Source: Cytophagaceae bacterium (GTDB taxonomy: Bacteria > Bacteroidota > Bacteroidia > Cytophagales > Cytophagaceae). From it: a DNA stretch of 40,445 nt. Of this stretch, positions 25,724 through 34,079 are shown in pieces (position 1 is the first letter of the stretch; each line of letters opens with the position of its first letter). Made by a program: the position numbers and the translations under genes. The stretch covers positions 1 through 40,445 of the forward strand of contig JAGKWN010000030.1 of assembly GCA_021151805.1 (NCBI GenBank), in the 5' to 3' direction. Under the pieces are notes generated by a model. That model ran no database searches and had not been told where the DNA came from. It saw only the letters and a program-made list of their open reading frames with translations.

Positions 25724-25731
25724 TATTTTTG
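25724..25731 (+). promoter_or_regulatory. -7-like element before the LOG-family gene
   Basis: TATTTTTG fits TAnnTTTG and lies 70 bases before the ATG at 25802. No TTG is present at the -33 distance because the heptad array is there. A purine-rich AAAGAGGG at about 25785-25793 precedes the start and could act as a ribosome binding site. Confidence 0.35.
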
Positions 25732-25801
25732 AATTCTCCGTTATTATGAATAATAGAATTAATAAAAGGAAATTTAGAAAAATTTAAAGAGGGTAAGATA
25801 T

Positions 25802-26584
25802 ATGTTGGGGCTTAAAACAAAAATAGATCACCGTAACGTAGTGGAGAATAATCCCAACGTTATGCCCGAAGAACAAAATGAAGAACGATTTTTTTTAGAG
25901 GGACCAAAATCAAGATGGAAAGAATTTAAATTCTTATTACATATTATCTGGGACTTCCTGGTTGGTTTCAGAGTGTTGCACTTTGCAGGACCTTGTGTGA
26001 CTGTCTTTGGATCTGCACGTTTCAAAGAAGATCACCCATTCTACAAAAAGTCATTTGATGTAGGTGAAGCTGTTGCTAAGCTTGGTTTTACTGTCATGAC
26101 CGGCGGTGGTCCTGGTGTAATGGAAGCAGCCAATAGAGGTGCCAAGCATGGCGGTGGTAAATCGGTAGGTTGTAATATCATTCTTCCGATGGAACAATAT
26201 GCCAACCCATGGCTTGATCTGAGCGTGAACATCAAATACTTCTTCGTACGGAAAGTGTTGTTGTGTAAGTATTCATACGCGTTCGTTTGTATGCCTGGTG
26301 GTATGGGTACCTTAGATGAATTCTTTGAAGCGGTTACACTTGTGCAGACCAACAAAATCAAACGTTTCCCGATTGTGTTGTTTGGTAAGGAATACCATAA
26401 GCATTTGTATAAGCATATTCAGTATATGGCTGAAGCGGGTACAATTTCACCGAAAGACCTGGAGTTGTTTTTATTTACTGACGACATCCATGAAATGGAG
26501 GCTCACCTTACTAAATATGCTGTTGACGCCTTTGGTTTGAAAAAAGTAACTAAACCGAAACGTTGGTTGATCTTTGGTGAGTAA
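25802..26584 (+). CDS. LOG-family protein (TIGR00730-type, cytokinin-riboside-phosphate ribohydrolase-like)
   Basis: 260 residues. A Rossmann-type LOG domain covers about residues 60-230, with TVFGSARFKEDHP near 63-75, MTGGGPGVMEAANRGA near 99-114 and the phosphoribosyl-binding PGGMGTLDEF near 165-174. LOG proteins cleave AMP or cytokinin-nucleotide N-glycosidic bonds; older annotation called them lysine decarboxylases. The N-terminal ~45 residues are an extension (NVMPEEQNEERFFLEGPKSR). The protein is cytoplasmic. It stands alone, followed by a bidirectional terminator shared with kmo. The true substrate is not visible. Confidence 0.87.
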   Translation: MLGLKTKIDHRNVVENNPNVMPEEQNEERFFLEGPKSRWKEFKFLLHIIWDFLVGFRVLHFAGPCVTVFGSARFKEDHPFYKKSFDVGEAVAKLGFTVMTGGGPGVMEAANRGAKHGGGKSVGCNIILPMEQYANPWLDLSVNIKYFFVRKVLLCKYSYAFVCMPGGMGTLDEFFEAVTLVQTNKIKRFPIVLFGKEYHKHLYKHIQYMAEAGTISPKDLELFLFTDDIHEMEAHLTKYAVDAFGLKKVTKPKRWLIFGE

Positions 26585-26607
26585 AAATCATTCATTCAAT
26601 AAAAAAT

Positions 26608-26650
26608 AAAAAGCAGTCCCCGATAGCTATCAGGGGACTGCTTTTATTTT
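26608..26650. terminator. Bidirectional terminator between LOG gene and kmo
   Basis: AAAAGCAGTCCCC (26609-26621) pairs with GGGGACTGCTTTT (26633-26645); the tip contains the palindromic GATAGCTATC. A-rich sequence before and TTTT after allow termination on both strands. The right arm overlaps the last codon and stop of kmo (26644). Confidence 0.85.
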
Positions 26651-27999
26651 CTCGAATGCTTGCGGACAATAGCTATCACCTGTTCCTGCAATTGCTCGGT
26701 TGGCCACGATGCGGCAATATTCTCAATACGCATAATTTCCTCAAACAGGCTATCTTGGTCTATTCCTGCCTGCATGGCTTCGGCATATGGAGTGTCTGTA
26801 AAAGAAACCATGGTGTATTGAGGAACGAAGAGATCCGGAATTGTCTGATGCAGATATTTTTCAATTTTCTTTCTTACCAGAAATTCGGCATCTGCAACAT
26901 GATCGCGCATTTCAATAAAATTTTTCAATGCCAGATCTGAAATAGCGTCAGCATTTACTTTTCGTTGTCTGTAAAACTCCGCGAAGATGGTTTCCCAATG
27001 TATGTCTTTTTCTCTTGAAATAATTTCAGACAATATCCTGCAATCCTCAAAGCCTGCATTCATGCCTTGTCCGTAAAAAGGAACCAATGCATGCGCAGCA
27101 TCACCGATCAACAAGGTATGTGTATTAAACCATTCGTTTGTATGTATGGTGAACAATTTAGATGTAGGATGACTGCTGAATTGCTCAATCAGATTTGGAA
27201 TGAGCTTGCATGCATCCACAAAATAGATATTGAAGAAATCACGGATTGCTTCCGGATTGTTCAGCTTTTCAAACGAAACCTCTCCCTCCAACGGAAGAAA
27301 CAGCGTGGCAGTATAACTGCCGTCTGCATTGGGCAAGGCAATCAGCATGAATCTTTCCCGTGGCCAGATATGCAAGGCTTCTTTATTGGTAAGCCCTGTT
27401 GCTTCCTTGCTGAAAATTTCCAGTTCTTTATAGGCATAGTCCAGCGTATCAACAAGCGGCTGTACGGCAGATTCTTTTGAAAGCATGGTACGCACGATCG
27501 AAAATGCACCGTCTGCCCCAATGAGTATTTCCTGCGGATTCGTTTTTATTATTTGCTGACTGGCCGATGTAAAAATCCATTGCTGTTTCACAGCATCGTA
27601 ATCAGAACAGCTTAGGTCAAAGCTAAATGCAACACCCAATTGCTCTGCCGTAGTGATCAACAACTCATTCAACGCAGCTCTACCAATGGAATTAATATGC
27701 TGAGAAGATTCTCCGTAAGCCTGAAAATGCAGTTCACCATTCAGGTCATGTATTTCTCTTCCATACATCGGAACAGCTAAAGCCAGCGCCTTTTTTTCAA
27801 GTCCTGGCAAAGCTTCACTCAGCGCCCGCAAACCCCTCTGGCTGATTGCTAAATTTATGGAGCGCCCTGCATGTACTTCACTCTTGCGCGGATCCGGTCT
27901 TTTTTCAAAGATCCGCACATCCATGCCCTGGCGCTTTAAAAAGATAGCAAGCAAACTGCCCACCAATCCTGCCCCGCAAATGGTAATCTGTTTATTCAT
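26644..27999 (-). CDS. kmo: Kynurenine 3-monooxygenase
   Basis: A 451-residue FAD-dependent aromatic hydroxylase converting L-kynurenine to 3-hydroxykynurenine with NADPH and oxygen. Features seen are the FAD motif GAGLVGS at residues 9-15, followed by the acidic FEKRPDPR (31-38); SEVHAGRSINLAISQRG near 40-56, typical of KMO; and GDAAHALVPFYGQGMNAGFE near 297-316 for flavin and substrate binding. A C-terminal region of about 90 residues may include a membrane-associating stretch, less obvious than in eukaryotic KMO. It starts three bases after the kynU stop, so the two genes are co-transcribed. It ends in a shared terminator. Confidence 0.95.
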   Translation of the reverse strand: MNKQITICGAGLVGSLLAIFLKRQGMDVRIFEKRPDPRKSEVHAGRSINLAISQRGLRALSEALPGLEKKALALAVPMYGREIHDLNGELHFQAYGESSQHINSIGRAALNELLITTAEQLGVAFSFDLSCSDYDAVKQQWIFTSASQQIIKTNPQEILIGADGAFSIVRTMLSKESAVQPLVDTLDYAYKELEIFSKEATGLTNKEALHIWPRERFMLIALPNADGSYTATLFLPLEGEVSFEKLNNPEAIRDFFNIYFVDACKLIPNLIEQFSSHPTSKLFTIHTNEWFNTHTLLIGDAAHALVPFYGQGMNAGFEDCRILSEIISREKDIHWETIFAEFYRQRKVNADAISDLALKNFIEMRDHVADAEFLVRKKIEKYLHQTIPDLFVPQYTMVSFTDTPYAEAMQAGIDQDSLFEEIMRIENIAASWPTEQLQEQVIAIVRKHSRK

Positions 28000-28002
28000 A
28001 CA

Positions 28003-29295
28003 TTATAGCAAAACTGTATGTTTTGAGAGTTCCAACGCAAACAGATATATTTCTTCATATTTATTATACAGCGGTACAGCTGCAACTCTTATCACATCGG
28101 GCTCACGCCAGTCAACAACAAAGCCTTTCTTTGTCAGAATATCAACCAGTTCTTTGCCCATATCTTTTTCAACCCGGATTGAAACCATGGCACCGTGCTC
28201 ATTGGCTGTTACCGGAGTAATAATTTTCACCACAAACTTTTTCTTCTGATCCGGTGTGCACAAGGCCTTCAACAGAAAAAGCATGTAATCGAACATTACT
28301 TTTCTTTTTTTATTGATCGCCGGCAAACCTGCCTGCATATAGAGATCAAGCGAAGCCTTGAGGCCAATCATATTGAATACGGGAGCATTGCTCACCTGAA
28401 AACCTGCAGCACCTGAAACGGGTTTATAAGAGCCTTTCAGATTAAAGCGGGTATCCTGGTCATGTCCCCACCAGCCAGCCATTCTGGGTGTTGTCTTATC
28501 ATGGCCGTGCTGCTGATGAATAAAGGCTCCGCCCACAGCACCAGGGCCGCCGTTCAGATATTTATAGCTGCACCAAACCGCAAAGTCTACCTTCCAGTCG
28601 TGCAATTGCAGCGGCATATTACCGATTGCATGCGCAAGGTCAAAGCCTGCAAAAGCACCAGCCAGGTGTGCAGCCTGCGTAATGCGACTCATGTCGTATG
28701 CCTGACCGGTATAATAATTCACGCCGCTCATCATCACCAGCGCTACACTGTCTTTGTTCTTTTGAATCACTGCACAAATTTCATCGGTAGACAGGTAAGC
28801 ATCTTTCTTTGCCGGCTTCAATTCTATTATTACTTTTTTAGGATCATACCCATATAGCTTCACCAGACTTTCCAGCGCAAACCGATCCGATGGAAAGTTC
28901 CAGGCTTCGGTAATGATTTTGATCTTCTTACCTGTTGGCCGGTAAAAGGAGGCAAACATAAAATGCAGATTCGCAGTAAGACTGTTCATTGCCACCACTT
29001 CATCCGGGTAAGCCCCCGTAAGTACCGACAAAGGTTTGGCAAAAGACTGATGATAAGTGAGCCACGGATTCTTTGCTTTCCAATGCCCTTCTACTGCCCA
29101 ATGCTCCCAATCTTCAAGTTCCTGCATGAAAAGTTCCTTTGTCTTTTTCGGTTGCAAGCCCAGCGAATGCCCGCAAAAATAAGCACCGCTTGTTGACTGT
29201 TGAGGAAATAAAAACTCTTTTCTGTAAGCTGCTAACGGATCTTCTTTATCCAGTTGTTGCGCATAAGAGCGTGTTATAAGAAATTTTGTTGGCAC
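28003..29295 (-). CDS. kynU: Kynureninase
   Basis: A 430-residue PLP enzyme that cleaves 3-hydroxykynurenine (or kynurenine) to 3-hydroxyanthranilate (or anthranilate) and alanine. The cofactor lysine is Lys245 in WCSYKYLNGGPG, and Asp219 and His222 in GFDLAHAIGN bind PLP and the phosphate. FCGHSLGLQP near residue 40 and NFPSDRF near 133 are also typical. It is full length. It lies between the dioxygenase gene (129 bp upstream) and kmo (3 bp downstream), making the sequence haaO-kynU-kmo, the reverse of the pathway order. Confidence 0.95.
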   Translation of the reverse strand: MPTKFLITRSYAQQLDKEDPLAAYRKEFLFPQQSTSGAYFCGHSLGLQPKKTKELFMQELEDWEHWAVEGHWKAKNPWLTYHQSFAKPLSVLTGAYPDEVVAMNSLTANLHFMFASFYRPTGKKIKIITEAWNFPSDRFALESLVKLYGYDPKKVIIELKPAKKDAYLSTDEICAVIQKNKDSVALVMMSGVNYYTGQAYDMSRITQAAHLAGAFAGFDLAHAIGNMPLQLHDWKVDFAVWCSYKYLNGGPGAVGGAFIHQQHGHDKTTPRMAGWWGHDQDTRFNLKGSYKPVSGAAGFQVSNAPVFNMIGLKASLDLYMQAGLPAINKKRKVMFDYMLFLLKALCTPDQKKKFVVKIITPVTANEHGAMVSIRVEKDMGKELVDILTKKGFVVDWREPDVIRVAAVPLYNKYEEIYLFALELSKHTVLL

Positions 29296-29424
29296 GTTAT
29301 TCCTCTTTTATGTTCGGATGAAGGTGCTTTTAATAAAACACTTCAGGTTTACGAATGTAGGATTAATCAATTTTATGATGAAGCCTTGGAAAGGTGATTG
29401 TTGTCACCCATATTATAGTGGCTG

Positions 29425-29943
29425 CTATTTTTTAACAGGAGCCTGCATAACTGTACCACATTCGGAACAAGTGCACAACTCCGGCGACTTGTAAAATTTA
29501 TCCATCACCACCGGCAGCTGGCTCACAATATCTTTTACCATAACAAATTCTTCGTATAATTTATTATTACAGTTTTCACAATACCACATAAACCCATCCA
29601 GCTCTTCTTCTCCCCGATATCTTTCAATCACTAATCCAACGGTATTAGCGCCCCGCTGCGGACTATGCGGAACACGCGCCGGCAATAAGAACATATCGCC
29701 TTCATTTATTTCAACATCAACGATCTTACCATCCTCAATAATTTTAAGAATAATATTTCCTTCGATCTGATAGAACAACTCTTCACCTTCGTTATAATGA
29801 AAATCCTTACGCGCATTAGGACCGCCAACAACCATTACAATAAAATCTTTATTGCCCGTATAGACTTGTTTGTTTCCTACCGGAGGTTTCAGAAGGTGCT
29901 TGTTTTCATTGATCCAATGATTCAAATTAAATGGTTTTAACAT
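29425..29943 (-). CDS. nbaC: 3-hydroxyanthranilate 3,4-dioxygenase
   Basis: A 172-residue cupin that opens the ring of 3-hydroxyanthranilate to 2-amino-3-carboxymuconate semialdehyde, which cyclises to quinolinate. The active-site iron ligands are His49, Glu55 and His93; Arg45 and Arg97 and a Glu near 107 bind the substrate. Near the C-terminus Cys122-x2-Cys125 and Cys159-x2-Cys162 make the rubredoxin-like second iron site typical of bacterial forms. Length is normal for the family. In bacteria that lack or bypass the aspartate route, this enzyme supports NAD synthesis. A 201-bp divergent region with two dyads lies upstream. The eukaryotic symbol HAAO and the bacterial nbaC are both used. Confidence 0.95.
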   Translation of the reverse strand: MLKPFNLNHWINENKHLLKPPVGNKQVYTGNKDFIVMVVGGPNARKDFHYNEGEELFYQIEGNIILKIIEDGKIVDVEINEGDMFLLPARVPHSPQRGANTVGLVIERYRGEEELDGFMWYCENCNNKLYEEFVMVKDIVSQLPVVMDKFYKSPELCTCSECGTVMQAPVKK

Positions 29944-30041
29944 AGAATAACGGTTATTTAAGTGCTGAAATACAGTCCGAAATAGGATTGTTTATTTGAT
30001 GCATGAAATATTACAGATATAAAGTACGTTAATTTTAAATA

Positions 30042-30074
30042 TAGACACCACAAATCATGGATATTTCGTGTCTA
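30042..30074. promoter_or_regulatory. Dyad 1 in the haaO/lipoprotein divergent region
   Basis: TAGACAC (30042-30048) and GTGTCTA (30068-30074) form a perfect inverted repeat. An inner AAAT/ATTT pairing lengthens the symmetry with a small internal loop around CATGGAT. It lies about 100 bases upstream of the dioxygenase start and could be an operator or a leader hairpin. It matches no operator I can name. Confidence 0.5.
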
Positions 30075-30097
30075 AGATGTAATTTTAATAGCAATTA

Positions 30098-30127
30098 TTT
30101 GGTCAAATGATATTGCTTATGACCAAA
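30098..30127. promoter_or_regulatory. Dyad 2: TTTGGTCA-N14-TGACCAAA
   Basis: A perfect eight-base inverted repeat with a 14-base spacer, 17-46 bases before the ATG at 30145. The spacing of half-sites (22 bp centre to centre, two helical turns) suits a dimeric DNA-binding protein. It could control the lipoprotein operon, the dioxygenase gene, or both. Confidence 0.55.
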
Positions 30128-30144
30128 AGTAAAGTAACCGCACT

Positions 30145-31107
30145 ATGTTAAATAAGATCCATTCGGGCCTGCTGTTTACCGGCATTTGTTTATTGTTATC
30201 CCTTACGGCCTGCAAAAAAAGTTCAGATTCTCCTGTAGTATTTGTTGTCGACAAATCCATCACTTTAGACCAGACAACTACATCGGCAAAGGATTCCCTA
30301 TATGTTAAAAGAGACGCTTCAACAGTCAATCTGAAGGTCACTGCAACAGCCAAAGGAACTGGGAAAAAAATGAGCCGCTTATATATCTTCAAACGTTATA
30401 TCGATAACATTTCAACTCCGGGTGATTATGTTTCAGTGGATGCCGGCGGGTTTTCAAAAGATGGAAATAACCAGTATTATTTCCAGATCGGCACTGTATC
30501 ACAGGACAGCTCTACAAACACCGTAACCTTACCATTACGCACAAATGACATGAATGCAGCGGTAGATGAATTCTATTTCATTTATACAGATGACAACGAC
30601 TTTGCAGGACCGGGAAATACTGCTGGGGTTGTACTCGGACCAGCACAATTCTTTATGCTCTATGGCAAGTTGGCGGAATATACTGGTAAGCGTCTTTACA
30701 ACTATGCCTCTACCAACACCTACCATTATCCGGGTTTAGATGTTGTGAACATGTCATATAAATACAATACCGATGCTGCAGCAGATATTGATATTTATGA
30801 AAACACAGACAATGACCCTTTATTCAAAGGTAAATTTAAATCACTAAACGGAACTTCATTTGTAAAAGCCCCGGCTGAGTTTTCGTATTCAAATGCAACG
30901 GATATTACCGTTAGAAAATTCTTTGAAGCTGGAACTTCATTTACTGAAACACCTGACTCCATCAGGATCGGCGATATTTATCTGATGAACTTACGCGGAT
31001 TACCAACGTCGTATGCAGTAATGAAAATTCTTTATGTTACTCCTGAAAATGGAAAAACCGGTTCAGGTTATAATGAGGAGTTTTTCATTTTCAATGTCAA
31101 AAAATAA
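30145..31107 (+). CDS. Putative lipoprotein, first gene of a four-gene operon
   Basis: 320 residues. The lipoprotein signal is MLNKIHSGLLFTGICLLLSLTAC with the lipobox LTAC and Cys23, then KKSSDSPV. The rest is beta-rich with an Ig-like look (SITLDQTTTSAKDSLYVKRD, VNLKVTATAKGTGKKMSRLYIF, NTVTLPLRTNDMNAAVDEFYFIYTDD). I recognise no family. Its 19-bp gap to the next gene and the five-base gaps after it imply one operon with the propeller-like, PhoX-like and membrane proteins. It is probably outer-membrane anchored. Dyad 2 sits directly upstream. Confidence 0.7.
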   Translation: MLNKIHSGLLFTGICLLLSLTACKKSSDSPVVFVVDKSITLDQTTTSAKDSLYVKRDASTVNLKVTATAKGTGKKMSRLYIFKRYIDNISTPGDYVSVDAGGFSKDGNNQYYFQIGTVSQDSSTNTVTLPLRTNDMNAAVDEFYFIYTDDNDFAGPGNTAGVVLGPAQFFMLYGKLAEYTGKRLYNYASTNTYHYPGLDVVNMSYKYNTDAAADIDIYENTDNDPLFKGKFKSLNGTSFVKAPAEFSYSNATDITVRKFFEAGTSFTETPDSIRIGDIYLMNLRGLPTSYAVMKILYVTPENGKTGSGYNEEFFIFNVKK

Positions 31108-31126
31108 AAACTGATTTTTTAGCTAT

Positions 31127-32062
31127 ATGAATATTTCTATACTGAAGCATGTACACCTGACAACTATTCCTTCTGCATCTGCAGTTGAGGTTGTCAATGG
31201 AAATATTTATATCGTTGGCGACGACTGCTGCTTTCTATATGCGTTGAAATACGATCTTACAGTTCTTGCAAAGGTACCTTTGTACACAGCACCGGAGTCC
31301 GACCTCAACGGTAACAGAATTCTTAAAAAGAAAAAAGCAGATCTGGAATGCATCACCAAACTCAGCATCAACGGCTACCCGCATTTGCTGATATTAGGTT
31401 CAGGTTCTAAATCACCCCGCAGAGACGTGGCTTTCTTAGTTAAGCTTCCAACACCTTATAACCGCAAACATCTTGTTTGGGAAATTTCGCTAGTGAAATG
31501 GTATTCCTTCTTACGAATGAATGAAGAGGTTACAGGCAGCAGCGGTGTACTCAATTTTGAAGCTGCCGCAAGCAACGATGAATACCTATATCTCTTCAAT
31601 CGTGAAAATAACGCGATCCTCCGTTTTGACCTGCCGGAATTCGTTGAATTTATTCAGGGGCATACGGAAGGAGTACCTTTCCCAACCATAATAAAAGCTG
31701 AACTACCGGATATTGGTGGTGTGCGTTCCGGATTTTCAGGTGCAGATTACTTTGACGGAAAATTGTTTTTTACTGCAGCAGCAGAAAACACATCGAATGC
31801 AATCGACGACGGTGAAATCATGGGAAGCGCTGTGGGGTTGCTTTCTTTTAACGGAGAAGAAAAAACCAGAGGCAAACTGGCTGCCGGATTTACCGGTAAA
31901 ATTTCAGGATTCACTGAAATCACTGCCGTTGAAAACCGCCTGTTGAAAATTGAATCTATTTCTGTATACGAAAAAGAAAATGATAACAGCTACATTGCTG
32001 TTGCTGTAAGTGATGACGACCTGGGTGGCTCAGATATTTTAATGCTGCAGCTTGATCTTTAA
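31127..32062 (+). CDS. Propeller-like conserved protein of unknown function
   Basis: 311 residues with no signal peptide. Repeating strands with short loops (VEVVNGNIYIVGDDCCFLYAL, HLLILGSGSKSPRRDVAFLV, NDEYLYLFNRENNAILRFD, YFDGKLFFTAAAEN, SYIAVAVSDDDLGGSDILML) suggest a beta-propeller. It may be the DUF6929 group, but I am not certain of that name. Many Asp/Asn at strand ends could bind metal or substrate. Its stop is five bases before the PhoX-like gene, so the pair may act on a common substrate. With no signal it is presumably cytoplasmic, although its neighbours are exported. Confidence 0.65.
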   Translation: MNISILKHVHLTTIPSASAVEVVNGNIYIVGDDCCFLYALKYDLTVLAKVPLYTAPESDLNGNRILKKKKADLECITKLSINGYPHLLILGSGSKSPRRDVAFLVKLPTPYNRKHLVWEISLVKWYSFLRMNEEVTGSSGVLNFEAAASNDEYLYLFNRENNAILRFDLPEFVEFIQGHTEGVPFPTIIKAELPDIGGVRSGFSGADYFDGKLFFTAAAENTSNAIDDGEIMGSAVGLLSFNGEEKTRGKLAAGFTGKISGFTEITAVENRLLKIESISVYEKENDNSYIAVAVSDDDLGGSDILMLQLDL

Positions 32063-32067
32063 ATTTT

Positions 32068-33501
32068 ATGAAAACGTATTTATTGGTTGCTTTCATTTTT
32101 TTTAGTTCGCTTCCTCTGCTTGCACAATACCCGTTTAAAGAAATCCGGTTCAGGGAGAAAACTACTACACCATTCATTGATAAAAAATTAAGCTATACCG
32201 TTTTATTCAAAACCGGCGATACCGTCTACACAGACAACGGCAAATGGGCTTTGGCAAAAGGAATGCATGATATGATTCTTGCTTTACCTGGTGCAACCTC
32301 AGGTAATATTTCCCTGGCGGTTTCTCACGAATGCAACGACTCTTCAACGCTCCTGGGTGATGGCGGTGGTATGAGCATTGTTCCGCTTGCATTTAAGAAA
32401 GAAAAATGGACGGTTTCAGATTCCATTAAAAACATTGATTTTACTACTGTTGGCGGCACGTATAATAATTGCAGCGGCACATTTATAAAAGAAAAAAACA
32501 CCATCCTTACTGCCGAAGAAGGTACACCATCAAACAACAAAGTTCTACACAAAAAAGGCAAAGGTTACACAGATACGAGTAATTTTAATGGTTTAAAAAG
32601 ATTTGAAAATACCGGCTGGATGGTTGAAGTAGCTCCTTCTTCTCATAAAGCCCTGAGCAAACTTTACAACATGGGCCGCTTTGTACATGAGAGTGCACTT
32701 GTACTAGCAGATGGAAAAACCGTTTTTCTTACCGACGATTTTGCCCCAAGTGTATTCTTTAAATTTGTAGCAAAGGAAAAGTATAATTTTGAAGAAGGAC
32801 AACTATATGCCTACAAAGAAGCTACAGCAAGCGATACAAGCCACTGGATCAAGTTGCCCATGCAAATGGATTCGTTGATTGATATCCGCAATGTTGCCTT
32901 GCGCATGGGTGCAAGCTTTTTTCTGCGCATGGAATGGATGACCATCGTTGGCACCAAAATGTATATTACTGCTACCGGTTATGATAACTTCACAATGGAA
33001 AATCTTTATAACGGAAAACCGGCTTCTTATTTATTGCCTTTCCTGAAAAACAACACCATTGACCAGCCTTATGGCAGTGTGCTTGAGTTTGACTTGATCA
33101 CAAACAACATATGTGTACTTATCAATGGCGGCGCCGGAAAAAAGGATCCGAAGAAACATTTTTCAAATCCAGATGCCATCACAGCTGTTACAAAAAATAA
33201 TAAAACGTATCTGGTCATTCAGGAAGATATCATCGCTAATACCCGCGGACGGGTAAGCACTGCGGCCTTAGCAGAGAATTTATTTGTAAATGAAATCTAT
33301 TGGCTCGATCTGAGTATTAAAAATCCTACGGTAGATGATTTAAAACGCTTCCTGATTGCACCGAATGGCGCTGAAACAACAGGCGGCACCTTCATTGAAG
33401 GAGATTCAAGATTTTATTTTCTAAATATTCAACACCCGGATAGCAGGAATCCTGTGCCTTTCAACCAATCGTGTACCATAGTCATTGATCTTAAAAACTA
33501 A
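32068..33501 (+). CDS. PhoX-like (DUF839) exported phosphatase-type protein
   Basis: 477 residues with a Sec signal (MKTYLLVAFIFFSSLPLLAQ). It shows the PhoX/DUF839 landmark motifs: AVSHECND near residues 84-91, LTAEEGTP near 148-154 and GRFVHESA near 203-210, which supply metal ligands in PhoX alkaline phosphatase (a calcium-iron propeller enzyme). The Tat-type signal of typical PhoX is not seen here; a Sec signal is. The sequence is divergent, so phosphatase activity is probable rather than certain. It sits between a propeller-like protein and a small membrane protein, with five-base gaps on both sides. Confidence 0.72.
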   Translation: MKTYLLVAFIFFSSLPLLAQYPFKEIRFREKTTTPFIDKKLSYTVLFKTGDTVYTDNGKWALAKGMHDMILALPGATSGNISLAVSHECNDSSTLLGDGGGMSIVPLAFKKEKWTVSDSIKNIDFTTVGGTYNNCSGTFIKEKNTILTAEEGTPSNNKVLHKKGKGYTDTSNFNGLKRFENTGWMVEVAPSSHKALSKLYNMGRFVHESALVLADGKTVFLTDDFAPSVFFKFVAKEKYNFEEGQLYAYKEATASDTSHWIKLPMQMDSLIDIRNVALRMGASFFLRMEWMTIVGTKMYITATGYDNFTMENLYNGKPASYLLPFLKNNTIDQPYGSVLEFDLITNNICVLINGGAGKKDPKKHFSNPDAITAVTKNNKTYLVIQEDIIANTRGRVSTAALAENLFVNEIYWLDLSIKNPTVDDLKRFLIAPNGAETTGGTFIEGDSRFYFLNIQHPDSRNPVPFNQSCTIVIDLKN

Positions 33502-33506
33502 ATAAT

Positions 33507-34079
33507 ATGAGCCAAGAAGAAACACTGGATTTTTCAGAAGACATTATTGACAATAAGGTTGAATCTTATTCCTTTTTCCCGATACGTTTTGTGTGTTATG
33601 TTATCGCAATACCTTCTCTCTTTTTGATGGTAGCAGGAAATATAGCTGCTTTCATTGTCGGTTTTGTTCTTCTTTCTGTTACGTTGCCCATAGCCGTTTT
33701 GCAGCAACGAATCTCTGTAGATCTTACTAATAGCCGATATCGCGAATACAGTTCTTTTTTCGGAATTAAAATAGGAAAATGGAAATCGTTTAAGGGATTT
33801 AAAATTATTACGATTACACATTCAGACCGGGCAGTAAAAATGAATGTTGCTTATGGTGGAGCTGAATCTTATGCCAACAGCACCGAGTTTCACCTGAACC
33901 TGAAAAAAGATAATTACAATAAGCTGAATATTGCTTCAGGCAGTTATAAAAGCATGTTCAAAAAAGCGATCGTGCTTGCACACCGCTACCAAGTAGGTAT
34001 TATGGATTGCAGTACGAAGCCGAATAAGAAATACGATTATGCAGAGATCGAAGCAAAATATCCGAATAAAACGATCTGA
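33507..34079 (+). CDS. Small membrane protein of unknown function
   Basis: 190 residues. Two adjacent transmembrane helices cover about residues 28-68 (FVCYVIAIPSLFLMVAG and FIVGFVLLSVTLPIAVL), then a soluble basic domain (FFGIKIGKWKSFKGFKIITIT). The topology resembles small PH-like membrane proteins, but I assign no family. It is the last gene of the lipoprotein/PhoX operon. Its TGA (34077-34079) directly touches the rsmI stop on the other strand, with no base between and no terminator hairpin. Confidence 0.65.
   Translation: MSQEETLDFSEDIIDNKVESYSFFPIRFVCYVIAIPSLFLMVAGNIAAFIVGFVLLSVTLPIAVLQQRISVDLTNSRYREYSSFFGIKIGKWKSFKGFKIITITHSDRAVKMNVAYGGAESYANSTEFHLNLKKDNYNKLNIASGSYKSMFKKAIVLAHRYQVGIMDCSTKPNKKYDYAEIEAKYPNKTI

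Larger units (their letters stand above)
25450..25801. other. 352-bp AT-rich divergent intergenic region
   Basis: No gene or RNA gene seen. It holds a dyad (AATATTC/GAATATT, 25493-25512), a four-unit heptad array (25694-25721) and a -7-like TATTTTTG directly after it. Confidence 0.6.

Noticed and set aside
29393..29408. GGTGA-N6-TCACC hairpin after the dioxygenase gene as a terminator
   Set aside because: Only a five-base stem with a weak T-run; haaO may still read into kynU.
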